From positions 186,001-250,000 of the forward strand of contig JACRDF010000031.1 of NCBI GenBank assembly GCA_016212925.1: DNA of 64,000 nt. Reading direction: 5' to 3'. Position numbers and translations under genes: made by a program. Positions 1 through 9,021 of the stretch are shown here, in pieces (position 1 is the first letter of the stretch; every line of letters starts with the position of its first letter). This stretch comes from Desulfomonile tiedjei. GTDB taxonomy: Bacteria; Desulfobacterota; Desulfomonilia; Desulfomonilales; Desulfomonilaceae. Under the pieces are notes generated by a model. That model made no database searches and was not told the origin of the DNA. It saw only the letters and a list, made by a program, of their open reading frames with translations.

Positions 1-1
1 C

Positions 2-181
2 ATACCTGAATTGCAGAAAGTTATGCAGGAAGCCCAGGGGAAGCTGGGAGATTCGGGTCGGCTTCTGGTTCGTTATTCCGGCACTCAGCTTCTGTGCCGG
101 GTAATGGCGGAAGGACCTGAGCAAAGCACTGTGAACCTTGTGGTTGATATGGTGTCCGATGCAATCGCCCAACATCTGTAA
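2..181 (+). CDS. glmM: Phosphoglucosamine mutase, C-terminal fragment
   Basis: This is the last 59 codons of a gene that enters from the left edge and ends at TAA 179-181. The translation carries the C-terminal phosphate-binding signature RYSGTQ followed by LLCRVMAEG, matching the R(P/Y)SGTE-P-hydrophobic-RVMVEG motif of GlmM-type alpha-D-phosphohexomutases. GlmM makes glucosamine-1-phosphate for UDP-GlcNAc, feeding peptidoglycan and LPS. Glutamine replaces the usual glutamate after SGT. The next gene, an LPS-sugar isomerase, begins inside this reading frame, so the two are probably co-transcribed. The fragment cannot exclude another phosphohexomutase of the same family. Confidence 0.8.
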   Translation: MPELQKVMQEAQGKLGDSGRLLVRYSGTQLLCRVMAEGPEQSTVNLVVDMVSDAIAQHL

Positions 182-1160
182 CCTATCCGGCCGAGCCGTG
201 GACATTGCCCGGCAGGTCCTTGAGATCGAGATAGACGGAATACGGTCTGTCCTGGATCGCTTGGACTCCAGGTTCGACCAATGTGTGGACATGCTCTATT
301 CACTCCGTGGAAGGGTGATCATCACGGGAGTGGGCAAGTCCGGCATCATCGGCCGGAAAATAGCCGCCACCTTGACAAGCACAGGTTCGCCGGCAATTTT
401 TGTCCACCCTGTGGAGGGCCTGCACGGAGACGTGGGGATCGTCAGTCGAGACGACGCGTTGCTGGCGATTTCCAACAGCGGGGAATCAACGGAAATTACT
501 TCTCTTGCCGCCACCATTCGCAAGAGAGGCGCATTTATAGTGGCAATGACGGGTGGTGCTTCTTCCACCCTGGCTCGCATGGCTGATATGGTATTGGACT
601 GCTGCGTGCCGCGGGAAGCATGCCCGCTGAACATGGCGCCTACAGCGAGCACAACGGCTACGCTGGCAATCGGAGACGCCTTGGCGATAGCCCTGATGAT
701 CCGACGAGGATTTCGCAAAGAGGATTTTCTGCGGCACCACCCCGCGGGAACGCTCGGTGAGAGGCTAAACTTAAAGGTAAGCGACATCATGCTGGACAGG
801 CGTGCGGTTCCTGAGGTCGCGGAAGACGCCTCCTTACAAGAGGTGATAAGCAGCATCAACAAGCAGAACCTGGGCTTTACCCTTGTTACCGCCGAAGACC
901 GCCTTATGGGAATAATAACCGATGGCGACCTGCGAAGGGCGCTTGAGAAAGGTGACGGTATCTACGATTCCTGCTCGCGTGACCTTATGACTCTCAACCC
1001 GCTCACTATTCGCGAGGACAGAACCGCGGCTGAAGCATTGGAGATGATGGAGAGAAAACTGATCACCGCATTGGCGGTCTTGAGTTCGGATGACCGACTG
1101 ACGGGCATAGTTCACCTGCATGACCTGTTGGGTCGTGGAGAGATTCGCTTTACAGGTTAG
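159..1160 (+). CDS. kdsD: Arabinose-5-phosphate isomerase (KdsD/KpsF/GutQ family)
   Basis: The enzyme interconverts ribulose-5-phosphate and arabinose-5-phosphate, the first committed step to Kdo for lipid A inner core. The 333-residue product has an N-terminal SIS domain (GVGKSGIIGRK near residue 59, then HPVEGLHGDVG and the family segment EACPLNMAPTAST) followed by two CBS repeats (about residues 205-330, with ITDGDLRR). Length is typical for the family. I prefer ATG 159 over the in-frame TTG 138; either start lies inside the end of glmM, so translation is probably coupled. The presence of this gene implies an LPS-bearing outer membrane. Confidence 0.92.
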   Translation: MQSPNICNLSGRAVDIARQVLEIEIDGIRSVLDRLDSRFDQCVDMLYSLRGRVIITGVGKSGIIGRKIAATLTSTGSPAIFVHPVEGLHGDVGIVSRDDALLAISNSGESTEITSLAATIRKRGAFIVAMTGGASSTLARMADMVLDCCVPREACPLNMAPTASTTATLAIGDALAIALMIRRGFRKEDFLRHHPAGTLGERLNLKVSDIMLDRRAVPEVAEDASLQEVISSINKQNLGFTLVTAEDRLMGIITDGDLRRALEKGDGIYDSCSRDLMTLNPLTIREDRTAAEALEMMERKLITALAVLSSDDRLTGIVHLHDLLGRGEIRFTG

Positions 1161-1299
1161 GTTGACAGCAGGTGCGGCCTGTGGATCGATGCACCGAAGG
1201 ATGCGAACCTTTATCAGCGTTTAGGCATCTAACGAAAAGGTGTTGCGTTTATGACCGGCCCGTGCCCAGCGAGGCTGGAACCGATCAAGGAGACTTGTC

Positions 1300-1674
1300 A
1301 TGAAGTTGAAAAAGGAAGACCTGGAGTATTTCCAGGGAATACTTCAGAAACAACTGGATGAACTGGTCAAGGGGGCCGGCAAGACCGTCGATGAGATGAC
1401 GGACGCCGAGAACACCAGCGCCTTTCCGGACCCCACGGACCGAGCATCCATGGAATCGGACAGAAATTTCGAACTAAGGATACGGGATCGCGAAAGGAAG
1501 CTGATTAACAAAATCAAGAAAGCTTTGGAAAAAGTCGAAGACGGTTCTTTTGGATTCTGTGAGATTTGCGGGGAGCCCATCGACTTCAAGAGGCTTGAGG
1601 CCAGACCTGTGACAACGCATTGCATTGAATGCAAGACTTCTGAAGAAGAGCAAGAAAAGATTCGCAAAATATAG
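1300..1674 (+). CDS. dksA: DksA/TraR family RNA polymerase-binding zinc finger protein
   Basis: The 124-residue product has an acidic coiled-coil N-terminal region with DPTDRAS at the tip, corresponding to the DPxDRA tip of DksA, and a C4 zinc finger (CEICG, then CIECK) near residues 86-110. DksA-type proteins enter the RNA polymerase secondary channel and work with ppGpp to retune transcription of rRNA and biosynthetic genes. ATG 1300 is preceded by an AAGGAG sequence about 9 nt upstream. It stands alone, 139 nt after kdsD, so it may have its own promoter. TraR-like or YocK-like paralogues are the alternative naming. Confidence 0.9.
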   Translation: MKLKKEDLEYFQGILQKQLDELVKGAGKTVDEMTDAENTSAFPDPTDRASMESDRNFELRIRDRERKLINKIKKALEKVEDGSFGFCEICGEPIDFKRLEARPVTTHCIECKTSEEEQEKIRKI

Positions 1675-1950
1675 AAGACCGGGTTAGGTCAACGTCTTTT
1701 CTGAATTGGTGTTGGCATCGGTGCCGACGGATCGTGCAAGCAGGCTGTAAACGGAACATCATCGGCGTAGATAGGTAAGTAAGCCTTTTCGTCAACTTTT
1801 ATTTCCGGGCCGATCAAGGCGAGTTAGAGGGAATACTTGAAAGATCTGCCACACTATTGTTGAAAATAGCCATAATATGCTTTATTATTATAGTTGATAT
1901 TAAAATGCGCTATTTGTATAGCAACGGGAACACGCGAGAGCCTTGTCGGA

Positions 1951-2547
1951 ATGCTGAAAATCAGCGACAAAATGCTTCATGTGCGGGTGGTGGCACCAAA
2001 GTTCGGGCGGAGAGTCTGCCTTTGTGTTCCGAATGAGCCCGTGGGTTCGGAAGAAACAATGAATGCAGCCGGCCACGTGCCCAAGTCAGTTTCCGATCCT
2101 ACTCCGAGGGACGCGACTAAAGACCGGACCGAAGCTATCATGAAGTGCACACTGGCGACAACTTTCAGGATCCCACGATTGAATAGCACAAAGGTCAAAG
2201 TCGCGGGAAAGCTTCCCCGTGTATCGTTGGAGAGATTGAAGCCCGCGGCGCCTGTTGAGCGACAACCGGTTGAAGCGATCGTGGCAAGGCCTTCCCCCGA
2301 AACCGTGCAGAAGGTGGAACGCCCCTCCGAAGCTATTATCAAGGTTGTTCCAACCCCGCGAAAGAGGGAGATCAGACCTCCGAGAGCCAAGGCGGCCCCA
2401 TTACAGCCCGCGCCTCCCAAGCCTCTGAAAGTTATAAGGCGCCGAAGAGAGGAAGCGCCCAAAATTTTCGAGACTTCCCCCAAATCCGTTCCCAAAGCTA
2501 TGCTGGAGGGAATTGATCTTGACACGGAGACCGATGCCGACAATTAG
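1951..2547 (+). CDS. Hypothetical Pro/Lys/Arg-rich low-complexity protein
   Basis: An open frame of about 198 codons from ATG 1951; TTG 1894 and ATG 2059, the latter with GGAAG 6 nt upstream, are alternative starts. From residue 100 onward it is rich in proline, lysine, arginine and glutamate, with PPRAKAAPLQPAPPKP-like stretches and repeated 'VERPSEAI' and 'VERQPVEAI' phrases, ending in an acidic tail. This looks like a disordered, basic linker protein. No domain is recognised, and no signal peptide or membrane segment is visible. A long frame on the other strand overlaps it but has poorer protein character. Function unknown. Confidence 0.45.
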   Translation: MLKISDKMLHVRVVAPKFGRRVCLCVPNEPVGSEETMNAAGHVPKSVSDPTPRDATKDRTEAIMKCTLATTFRIPRLNSTKVKVAGKLPRVSLERLKPAAPVERQPVEAIVARPSPETVQKVERPSEAIIKVVPTPRKREIRPPRAKAAPLQPAPPKPLKVIRRRREEAPKIFETSPKSVPKAMLEGIDLDTETDADN

Positions 2548-2668
2548 TCCGCATGTTAACGGCACGGTGTCCGAGATCCCGCTGTTAAAGGTCGTGGTAG
2601 GCCCTGTTTTGTATCTGAACGTTCCCATTTAGTACGAGTTGTCAGGAAATTTCCCCGAAGGTCAAACC

Positions 2669-3202
2669 GTGAGTGTCCCAAAGATCCCCGAGCCGGCCAG
2701 GCTTGTTTTGAGCATTCTTACCCCGGACAAGGGAATCGTTGATATGGCCGCACCCGCGATTGAACAAGCGCTGGGCCCGGTGGAGGAAGAGATCGGACCA
2801 ATGAACTTCGAATTCACGTCCTATTACGACAAAGAGATGGGGCTCGGAATTCGCAGATGGATTTGGGCATTTGCCGACCTGGTGGATAGAGCGGATTTGG
2901 CCGGAATCAAAAGCTTGACTAACGAAATAGAACAGTCATATACGGTTGAAGGCAAACGCAGATTTAACCTGGATCCCGGGTTGATGTCCCTGGGCAACTT
3001 CGTTCTGGCTACGGGAAAGGATAACGCCCACAGAATCTATTTGGGACAGGGGATCTTTGGGGACCTCACTTTGATTTTCCAAGGCGGAAGTTACCGTCCG
3101 CTTGAATGGACCTATCCTGACTACGCGGACAGCGAGCTTGTCCGCGTACTCAACGAACTGAGGCAAACTTACAAATGCAAGTTGGCGCAACTGGAAAAGT
3201 GA
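2669..3202 (+). CDS. DUF4416 family protein
   Basis: A 177-residue cytoplasmic protein with the hallmarks of DUF4416: FTSYYDKEMG near residue 52, a NLDPG motif near residue 112, RIYLGQGIFGDLTLIF, and the C-terminal WTYPDYADSELV. The biochemical function of the family is unknown. I place the start at GTG 2669, which has GAAGG about 8 nt upstream, rather than the earlier in-frame TTG 2639. It directly precedes yicC, and its stop is only 8 nt before the chosen yicC start. This DUF4416-yicC linkage is common in Desulfobacterota and suggests translational coupling. Confidence 0.85.
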   Translation: MSVPKIPEPARLVLSILTPDKGIVDMAAPAIEQALGPVEEEIGPMNFEFTSYYDKEMGLGIRRWIWAFADLVDRADLAGIKSLTNEIEQSYTVEGKRRFNLDPGLMSLGNFVLATGKDNAHRIYLGQGIFGDLTLIFQGGSYRPLEWTYPDYADSELVRVLNELRQTYKCKLAQLEK

Positions 3203-3210
3203 ATAATTTC

Positions 3211-4086
3211 GTGAGAAGCATGACCGGTTTCGGCCGGGGTCGCAGCATGACCACGGAAGTAGAAATAATCACCGAAATAAGGGCTGTTAATCACCGCTTC
3301 CTCGACATATCCGTCCGTGTCCCCAAGCTCTACACAAGCTTCGAGCCGCAAATAAGGAAGATTGTTTCAGAACGGATTTCCAGGGGCAAAATAGATGTGA
3401 CCGTTACGCGGACCGGCGGAAAGGGCGGCCTCATGGACGTCATGCTGGACAGTCAACTGGCTGACGGATATTATAAATGCCTCCTTGAACTCAAGGAGCG
3501 GTATGGTTTGGCCGGTGAAATCACAGTCTCGGACATGCTGACCCTCCGAGAGCTGATAGTGCCGCTTGAGAAAGAACAGGGCATAGAAGGAGAGCTGCCT
3601 CTGGCACAAGCGAGCTTGGGCGACGCACTGGATGCGCTCGACGAAATGAGAAAGACGGAAGGCCGCGCGCTCTGGAAGGATATTGCACAGAGACTCGCGT
3701 CGATCCTAGAAATGGCCGGGCTTATCGCGCCGTTGGTGGACCAGGTCACGGCGTCTGCCAAGGAAAAGTTGGCCAAGAGAGTACAGGATCTGACCGGTGG
3801 ACTGGAACTTGACGAGGAGCGACTGATTCAAGAAGTAGCTCTCATGGCTGACAGGTCGGACGTAACCGAAGAACTGACCAGACTGAACAGCCATGTGAAG
3901 CAGTTTCTTGCGTGTGGCGAGGAAGGGTCTCCACTGGGAAGGAAGTTGGATTTCCTTTTGCAAGAACTTCTCAGAGAGGTCAACACCGTGGGTTCCAAAT
4001 CGGCTTCCACCGACATAGCCACGTATGTGGTGAACATGAAGGCTGAACTGGAAAAAATTCGAGAACAAACCCAAAACATCGAATAG
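3211..4086 (+). CDS. yicC: YicC family endoribonuclease
   Basis: The 291-residue product begins RSMTGFGRG, the invariant start of YicC proteins, and has the conserved AVNHRFLDISVRVP segment near residue 31 and the C-terminal DUF1732 signature (GRKLDFLLQELLREVNTVGSKS) near residues 245-266. E. coli YicC has been described as an endoribonuclease acting on small RNAs. GTG 3211 gives the canonical N-terminus; ATG 3175 and GTG 3199 lie upstream inside or at the end of DUF4416. rpoZ follows after 18 nt. In many proteobacteria gmk sits at this position; here it is absent. Confidence 0.92.
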   Translation: MRSMTGFGRGRSMTTEVEIITEIRAVNHRFLDISVRVPKLYTSFEPQIRKIVSERISRGKIDVTVTRTGGKGGLMDVMLDSQLADGYYKCLLELKERYGLAGEITVSDMLTLRELIVPLEKEQGIEGELPLAQASLGDALDALDEMRKTEGRALWKDIAQRLASILEMAGLIAPLVDQVTASAKEKLAKRVQDLTGGLELDEERLIQEVALMADRSDVTEELTRLNSHVKQFLACGEEGSPLGRKLDFLLQELLREVNTVGSKSASTDIATYVVNMKAELEKIREQTQNIE

Positions 4087-4104
4087 AACGAAAGACAGGG
4101 GAAA

Positions 4105-4350
4105 ATGGCACGTGTAACAGTTGAAGATTGTTTGGAGCAGGTTGAAAATCGTTTCGCATTGGTTGTTCTGGCTTCCAAGAGGACCAAAGAACTGAAAAGA
4201 GGCGCACCTCTGATGGTCCGTGACCGCGACAACCGTGAGGTTGTAATGGCGCTCAGGGAAATCGCGTCCGGCAAGATCGGCAGCCGGTTGCCGGCACCCG
4301 AGGAGGAGAGCGACAAGTCACAGGTCGTAGTAGACAAGAAATCGAATTGA
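4105..4350 (+). CDS. rpoZ: DNA-directed RNA polymerase omega subunit
   Basis: An 81-residue protein starting [20 protein letters not shown], matching the omega consensus ([10 protein letters not shown] followed by N-RFELV). It has the conserved A-KR-ELKRGAP segment and a short acidic tail. Omega helps fold and assemble the beta-prime subunit. ATG 4105 has AGGGGA about 5 nt upstream. Its stop codon overlaps the TTG start of the next gene (TTGA, 4347-4350), so the rRNA methyltransferase is probably translationally coupled to it. Confidence 0.95.
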   Translation: MARVTVEDCLEQVENRFALVVLASKRTKELKRGAPLMVRDRDNREVVMALREIASGKIGSRLPAPEEESDKSQVVVDKKSN

Positions 4351-5138
4351 ACAAGAAGAAGCTACCGCCCCATGCCCCGCCTGTTCTGTACGGGGTGCAT
4401 CCGGTTCTGGAAACCATTAAGGCCGGCAAGAGGCCCCTTGAAAAGATCTATATATCCAGAGGCCCGATTATAGAGCGTGAGCTGGCCGCACTTCTGGAAC
4501 CCACCGGTATCCCGATCGTTCGAATTTCGGCCACCGATATGCTCTCCATTGCGGGGTCACCACACCATCAGGGGCTGGCTGCCAGGGTGGGACCCTTCCC
4601 GTACGCCGAAATAGAGGACCTTCTCGCGCAAAAGGTTCCGGCGACAGGCGTAGTCCTCATACTTGACGAAATCCAGGACCCTGCCAATTTGGGTAGCATA
4701 CTGCGGAGCGCGGAATGCCTCGGCGCGGCCGCGGTCATTCTCACGAAGGACCGTGCCTGCTCGATCACTCCCGCTGCGGAGAAGGCTGCTGCCGGCGCGT
4801 CGGCCCACATTCCGGTGGTCAGAGTTGTAAATCTGGCACGAACCATCGATCAGCTTAAGGCAGCCGGGTTCTGGGTGTATGCCGCGGATTCAAGGGCGAA
4901 GGACATGTGCTATTCCATTGATTTGACAGGACAAGTCGCCCTGGTTCTAGGGTCGGAAGGAAAGGGCATTCGCCGCCTTGTGCTCGAGAAGTGCGACAAT
5001 GCAGTATTCATCCCTATGTGCGGCAAAGTGGACTCCCTCAATGTGGCGCAAACAGCAGCGATCTTGTTGGGTGAGGCGCTTCGCCAAAGGCTGGTGCGGG
5101 ACCGCGGCAGCACTGTTGAGCAAGGCAATGTGACATGA
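4347..5138 (+). CDS. rlmB: TrmH/SpoU family 23S rRNA 2'-O-ribose methyltransferase (RlmB-like)
   Basis: The 263-residue protein has an N-terminal substrate-binding domain ([16 protein letters not shown]) and a C-terminal SPOUT knot domain with all three SpoU motifs: [17 protein letters not shown] near residue 107, [12 protein letters not shown] near residue 198, and [20 protein letters not shown] near residue 220. RlmB methylates G2251 of 23S rRNA with SAM. The start is TTG 4347 overlapping the rpoZ stop; there is no in-frame ATG until far downstream. RlmB is the most likely orthologue, although other TrmH-family specificities cannot be separated from sequence alone. Confidence 0.88.
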   Translation: MNKKKLPPHAPPVLYGVHPVLETIKAGKRPLEKIYISRGPIIERELAALLEPTGIPIVRISATDMLSIAGSPHHQGLAARVGPFPYAEIEDLLAQKVPATGVVLILDEIQDPANLGSILRSAECLGAAAVILTKDRACSITPAAEKAAAGASAHIPVVRVVNLARTIDQLKAAGFWVYAADSRAKDMCYSIDLTGQVALVLGSEGKGIRRLVLEKCDNAVFIPMCGKVDSLNVAQTAAILLGEALRQRLVRDRGSTVEQGNVT

Positions 5139-5154
5139 CGGAGATGCTCCGAGA

Positions 5155-5544
5155 ATGAGGCTCGTGACGGAATGCCCGGGGCCGCTTCCGGTGTTTGCGG
5201 AAGAATTGCAGCTGGTTATCCGCGTAGACGAGGACGAAGCCCCCCAAACGTATGTCCCGGACGGTTCCCACAAGCCTGATCGCCACCTGCTGCTCGGCAT
5301 TGTTCAGAGCATAAATATTGCCGTGGAAGAAAGAGACCCTGAAGTTGTGGAGTTCAGGGAGCCTTGCACGATCCGCCTTGAAGGCAGCGGGGACATCAAG
5401 ACATTTGAAACGGGAATGATAATAGCGCGGGCCTCAGAAGGGGCCATCGGCGCCCTGGTAATAGGAGATCCCACCACCGGACGTCGCTTGGCTCGAAAGG
5501 GCCTGCGTTGGTTCACAGGGACAATCCGGTTGGACATTCCCTAG
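5155..5544 (+). CDS. Hypothetical protein, 129 aa
   Basis: An open frame beginning at ATG 5155, 16 nt after rlmB and probably in the same transcript. The product appears soluble, with no signal peptide or membrane segment, and is mostly beta-prone with two hydrophobic strands (GALVIGDP, FTGTIRLDI). No known family is recognised. Codon use resembles its neighbours, which supports it as a real gene. Confidence 0.6.
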   Translation: MRLVTECPGPLPVFAEELQLVIRVDEDEAPQTYVPDGSHKPDRHLLLGIVQSINIAVEERDPEVVEFREPCTIRLEGSGDIKTFETGMIIARASEGAIGALVIGDPTTGRRLARKGLRWFTGTIRLDIP

Positions 5545-5727
5545 CATCCCTGAATTCTACCGGGAACCGACAGACTATCCGACTCATGATGGAACATCCT
5601 GTGGGCTCAAGCTACTCAATTATCAACCTTCGTTTAAGAAGGAGAGGTCGGGCGGCCTGCCGGACCTGGCTGAGTAAGTGAATGGTTGCCATGCAGACTT
5701 GTTTCAGGGCGGCTGGAGGTCTTTTCG

Positions 5728-6084
5728 ATGTTTAGAAATTTGGTAGCGGGACTGATTTTGGGTATACTATCGATCCTCTGGAGTCTTCCCGCTTTTTCCA
5801 TGGTCAATGCATCCGGCAGATGGTACGCCTCACACATGGGCACGGTCATGGAGGTTACCATTAATCAGAACGGCCCTGCCATAAACGGAGTGGCCCATGT
5901 GCATAACCCTTCGGGCAAGACGGACACTTATCACTTCACCGGTAACGTGCAGGGAAACAGCATCACGGCCGTACATCCGAGTGGCCATCGGTTCGCGGGA
6001 AGCATAAACGCTAACGGTCAATTGGTGGGAGTAGTGAGGACAAAGAGCGGCCATAAGATTTCGCTTGTAGCGTCCAGACGTTGA
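5728..6084 (+). CDS. Small exported protein with C-terminal beta-strand repeats
   Basis: A 118-residue product with a signal peptide (MFRNLVAGLILGILSILWSL, cleavage probably after ...PAFS) and a mature region rich in G, N, H and T. The mature part has alternating short strands such as MEVTINQNGPAINGVAHV, ITAVHPSGHRFAGSI and LVGVVRTKSGHKISL, like small periplasmic beta-sandwich proteins that report ligand or matrix binding. ATG 5728 has GGAGG at 5715-5719. An upstream in-frame ATG at 5686 is less likely because it would bury the signal peptide. Function unknown; outer-envelope location inferred. Confidence 0.65.
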   Translation: MFRNLVAGLILGILSILWSLPAFSMVNASGRWYASHMGTVMEVTINQNGPAINGVAHVHNPSGKTDTYHFTGNVQGNSITAVHPSGHRFAGSINANGQLVGVVRTKSGHKISLVASRR

Positions 6085-6094
6085 GGGATTTGCG

Positions 6095-6304
6095 TTGAAA
6101 GAAATCGGTGTTTCAAATCCGTGGCTGACCAAAGTGAGGACGTTCGCTTTTCTTGTGGCAATAGTGCCCCTGATGTTAGGCGTGGCCGTGCTTGTGTTGT
6201 TTTCCTTGGTCCTGGCATCTCCGCTCATGATATACGCCAGCATACGCGGGAAGCATCTGAAGGATCCGCGACGGACCGAAGATAGCCCAAACGAGGTGAC
6301 CTGA
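6095..6304 (+). CDS. Small membrane protein, 69 aa
   Basis: A short frame starting at TTG 6095, 10 nt after the preceding exported protein. Residues 16-48 are strongly hydrophobic (FAFLVAIVPLMLGVAVLVLF, SLVLASPLMIYA), predicting one long or two short membrane helices, followed by a charged tail. No family is recognised. The spacing suggests an operon with the gene at 5728. The start codon is uncertain. Confidence 0.5.
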   Translation: MKEIGVSNPWLTKVRTFAFLVAIVPLMLGVAVLVLFSLVLASPLMIYASIRGKHLKDPRRTEDSPNEVT

Positions 6305-6645
6305 GGCTACCGTTGTTGTAGGAATCACCCAAATAATCTCCGAATACGGCCTGTTCCCGCCCTCAGCCATTCTTAAACCATTTTTCACAGCGGGCTCGGA
6401 GGATCTGGTTTGATCCAAAGCAGGTTCTACAACGTGCGTGGAGCCAGGTGGGAAGCCCGTTTTTTCGCGAAAGGGGAAACATTCCCGGAATCCGACGCGA
6501 AAGCTGTCAGGCAGGGAATTTGGGCACGTCCCGTGTCATCCCGATGGGACCAAGCGCTTTTTGTGGGCCATTCATGGGCCTCTGTTCAGCTTGATCTCGA
6601 TTTGCTCTACTTTCCCGAGGCCAAGTAGTTTCGATTCGCTCTGTT
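6305..6645. other. Intergenic gap without a supported gene
   Basis: About 340 nt lies between the small membrane protein and the end of the convergent LD-carboxypeptidase gene. A 72-codon open frame at 6410-6628 (+) exists but has no convincing ribosome-binding site, no recognisable motif and an unfavourable composition. No strong terminator hairpin or repeat is visible. Confidence 0.4.
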
Positions 6646-7593
6646 TCAGTCGCAGACCCGGAGAAGTGTCTTTTCGGTATCCAACTCCACCGTGCGTCCG
6701 ATGGGAACGGTAAGGTTTGGGAGCCTATGCCCATGAGGGAATCCCGAGACCACGGGGACAGGGTGAGCATCCATCAGTTCCAAAAGAATGGTCTCCACCT
6801 CCTTCCCAAGGTCCTCGCCGTCGGGTCCCAAAAAATAGCCCAGAATAATCCCCTCCACAGCTTGTAGAATCCCTGCTAATTTCAATTGGGTGAGCATTCT
6901 ATCCACCCGATAGGCCGCCTCGTTCACATCTTCCAGAATCAGCACCTTCCCCCGGAAGTCGGGGCAATGACGGGTGCCGACGATCGCTGTGACCAACGAC
7001 AAGCAGCCTCCCACTAGCGGAGCCCTCACCTGTCCGGCCCGAAGTACCCGAATCGAATCTCCCACTCCGTCGAACAGGTTATGACCCTCAATAGGCCCGG
7101 TTAACGCTCGGACGAGCGATTCCTCGGAGATTGGATCGAGCCCCTGACCTACCTGTCCGGCTATCATCGGACCGGCCAATGTCACGAGCCCGCATTGTGA
7201 GTAAAGCGACAGATGAAGGGCCGTCACGTCGCTCATACCAACGAGGGGTTTCGGGTCTCTCATTACGGCGGTGTGGTCAAGCCGGTCCAGCAAGCGCATG
7301 AGACCGTAACCGCCTCTGGCAAAAAGAATGCCTCGCACCTCGGGGTCTCTCAGCATGCAGTTCAAGTCCTCGCTGCGCTGCTCGTCGGTGCCCGCGAGAT
7401 AGCCGTTGCGCTCGTGAAGATGGCAGCCCTTAACAACGCTGAACCCCTTTTCTTCAAAGAACTTCAAGCCGTCGCTCAGCAGTTCCGCGGCCGGTGGCCC
7501 TGAGGCAGCCACCACCCCGAGCCTGTCGCCCGGCTGCAGCGGTCGAGGGATCAAAATGGATACGGGCTCCTTGGATATTCCAATCGAGTTCAT
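6646..7593 (-). CDS. ldcA: LD-carboxypeptidase (peptidase family S66)
   Basis: This cytoplasmic serine peptidase removes the terminal D-alanine from muropeptide tetrapeptides during cell-wall recycling. The 315-residue product has LQPGDRLGVVAASGP near the N-terminus, FARGGYGLMRLLD, the nucleophile motif VGMSDVTALH, the catalytic glutamate region LEDVNEAAYRVDRML, and the catalytic histidine in GFPHGH near the C-terminus, so the Ser-Glu-His triad is complete. I choose ATG 7593 with a GAAGAG site; ATG 7611 and TTG 7620 are alternatives. The length fits S66A enzymes. Confidence 0.88.
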   Translation of the reverse strand: MNSIGISKEPVSILIPRPLQPGDRLGVVAASGPPAAELLSDGLKFFEEKGFSVVKGCHLHERNGYLAGTDEQRSEDLNCMLRDPEVRGILFARGGYGLMRLLDRLDHTAVMRDPKPLVGMSDVTALHLSLYSQCGLVTLAGPMIAGQVGQGLDPISEESLVRALTGPIEGHNLFDGVGDSIRVLRAGQVRAPLVGGCLSLVTAIVGTRHCPDFRGKVLILEDVNEAAYRVDRMLTQLKLAGILQAVEGIILGYFLGPDGEDLGKEVETILLELMDAHPVPVVSGFPHGHRLPNLTVPIGRTVELDTEKTLLRVCD

Positions 7594-7890
7594 TTCGCTC
7601 TTCGGGCGCATTGGTAACAAAAGGGGTTGTAGTGAGTAAGCGATTCCGTGTCAAGCCCCGCCACCGTGACGATCCGATTATCGTTCGGCCCGACCACAAT
7701 TGCAGGAACCTGGGGTTGCCTCATGTGTCTAATAGAACCAAGGACGGGGCATAACAGCCATTGCAGTTTCGCAATTGGTGGAACAGATTTTAGGCTTGTC
7801 AAGGATTCCACTAGAACAATTGGCCAGCTAACTCCCCGTCCTTTCTTGCATCATCAGCTTCCGTTCCTCATTAGAATCCTCTTGAGAAAT

Positions 7891-8196
7891 CTATCGTCGG
7901 AGAGAGATCAGAAGCCTCTTGAGTGTGGTCAAGCCTGAAAAAATCCCCGCCAACCATCCACCCACGCAGCCCGCAAGAAAGATCTGGGCCTCGGCAGCTT
8001 GATAACCCGACAACCTGTAGTGAAGCAAGGCATAAACAGCCAGGAAAGAGGCGACTGCGGCTAGAAGAAATACTCTGACGAAGTTCTTTTGGGAGATCCG
8101 GACAAAACTCCCGACCACGTAAAAGACGAGAATCAGAACGCCCGCGGACAGAGCAAAACCAAAAAAACCTGCTTTCAAAATCAGAGAGAAATCCAT
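7891..8196 (-). CDS. Small integral membrane protein, 101 aa
   Basis: From ATG 8196 the product has three hydrophobic segments: about residues 5-30 (GFFGFALSAGVLILVFYVVG), 40-60 (VFLLAAVASFLAVYALLHY) and 72-90 (IFLAGCVGGWLAGIFSGL). It resembles generic three-helix membrane proteins, and no family is recognised. It is transcribed in the same direction as the neighbouring OB-like secreted protein, which lies 59 nt upstream of it. Function unknown. Confidence 0.6.
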   Translation of the reverse strand: MDFSLILKAGFFGFALSAGVLILVFYVVGSFVRISQKNFVRVFLLAAVASFLAVYALLHYRLSGYQAAEAQIFLAGCVGGWLAGIFSGLTTLKRLLISLRR

Positions 8197-8255
8197 CGCT
8201 CGAACCTCGACCGACACCCGAGGCTATAACACACGCCGTTGTAGGTGTCTGCGAT

Positions 8256-8561
8256 TCACTGGAGAGGTTTCGGCGCCACTTTCAAGTAATTGACCTCGTA
8301 AATGACAGCGCCCTCTTCCTTGTCCTTGTAAAGTATCAGAACGTGGTCCCCTTTCAAAGGGACCTTTGGTGGAACAAAGTGCGCTTTCCAGCGCAAAAGG
8401 AATTTCCTCGAGGGAGACTTGTCGTCGGGGCTGAGAATTAGGAAGCCCTCCCCCACTTCTAAAATCGTCCCTTGAATTCGTTGGATCGGCGCCGCAGAAC
8501 TGTTGAAGGCAAGAAATAGGATGACGAAGATCAAGACCGAGAGTGTCGTTACAATACGCAT
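8256..8561 (-). CDS. Exported small protein with an OB-like domain
   Basis: A 101-residue product with a signal peptide (residues 1-23, ending ...FNSSA-A) and a beta-rich domain. The pattern 'I-G-T-I-L-E-V' then 'KAHFVPPKVPLKGDHVLIL' resembles each of the two repeats of the larger exported protein at 16475-17311 (TK-Y/F-IP-x-RRP-xx-GE-x-V). It is probably a single-domain paralogue. The mature protein would be periplasmic. Function unknown; the family link is my own reading of the motif. Confidence 0.6.
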   Translation of the reverse strand: MRIVTTLSVLIFVILFLAFNSSAAPIQRIQGTILEVGEGFLILSPDDKSPSRKFLLRWKAHFVPPKVPLKGDHVLILYKDKEEGAVIYEVNYLKVAPKPLQ

Positions 8562-8746
8562 GCTTGCCTATTCGACGCATAGTAGCGTTGAGGTTTATTC
8601 TACACCAATATGGCCTCGGAGATGAACCTTCTTAAGCTCAGTTTGTAAGGGAAGACGGAATTGTTCACTTTACAAAGAATGCCCCACTTCCGTGGAGATC
8701 ATCACGCTGGTCACAGGATGTCCGCTCTTGCTCTCATCCCCTGGCT

Positions 8747-8804
8747 CCTGTAGGGGCGACCGGTGGTCGCCCTAATGCGGGCGCACGCCATGCGCCCCTA
8801 CAGG
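8747..8804. repeat. GTAGGGGCG-type palindromic repeat, copy 1
   Basis: A 58-nt inverted repeat with outer arms CCTGTAGGGGCG (8747-8758) and CGCCCCTACAGG (8793-8804), enclosing two perfect inner palindromes (8754-8772 and 8779-8797). It sits in a gene-free stretch between 8562 and 9020. Related copies with the same GTAGGGGCG ends occur at 31866-31915, 47397-47529 and 51417-51550. Confidence 0.75.
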
Positions 8805-9021
8805 ATCAGGAGATGCAGGTCCGGACGGTGACAGGCTAAGCAGTCTCTTCTTTGCCAAGCGCATGATTCCGAGGGAAGAAATCCCCGCATCGCCTTCTAA
8901 TCCATTCCTGACATGCCGGGCGACAAGCAAATCACCTGATTTCATCATATTATCGCAAGAAACATCCTCAAAGGTTAGCGGACATTATTTTCGACACTTG
9001 CCGTAAACGAACGCAGCGATG

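Noticed and set aside
1977-2543. 188-codon minus-strand frame opposite the Pro/Lys-rich protein
   Set aside because: Ser/Gly/Thr-rich antisense reading without any start signal. The plus strand shows better protein character.
6410-6628. 72-codon open frame downstream of the small membrane protein
   Set aside because: No ribosome-binding site, TTG start, no motif, and composition unlike the neighbours.
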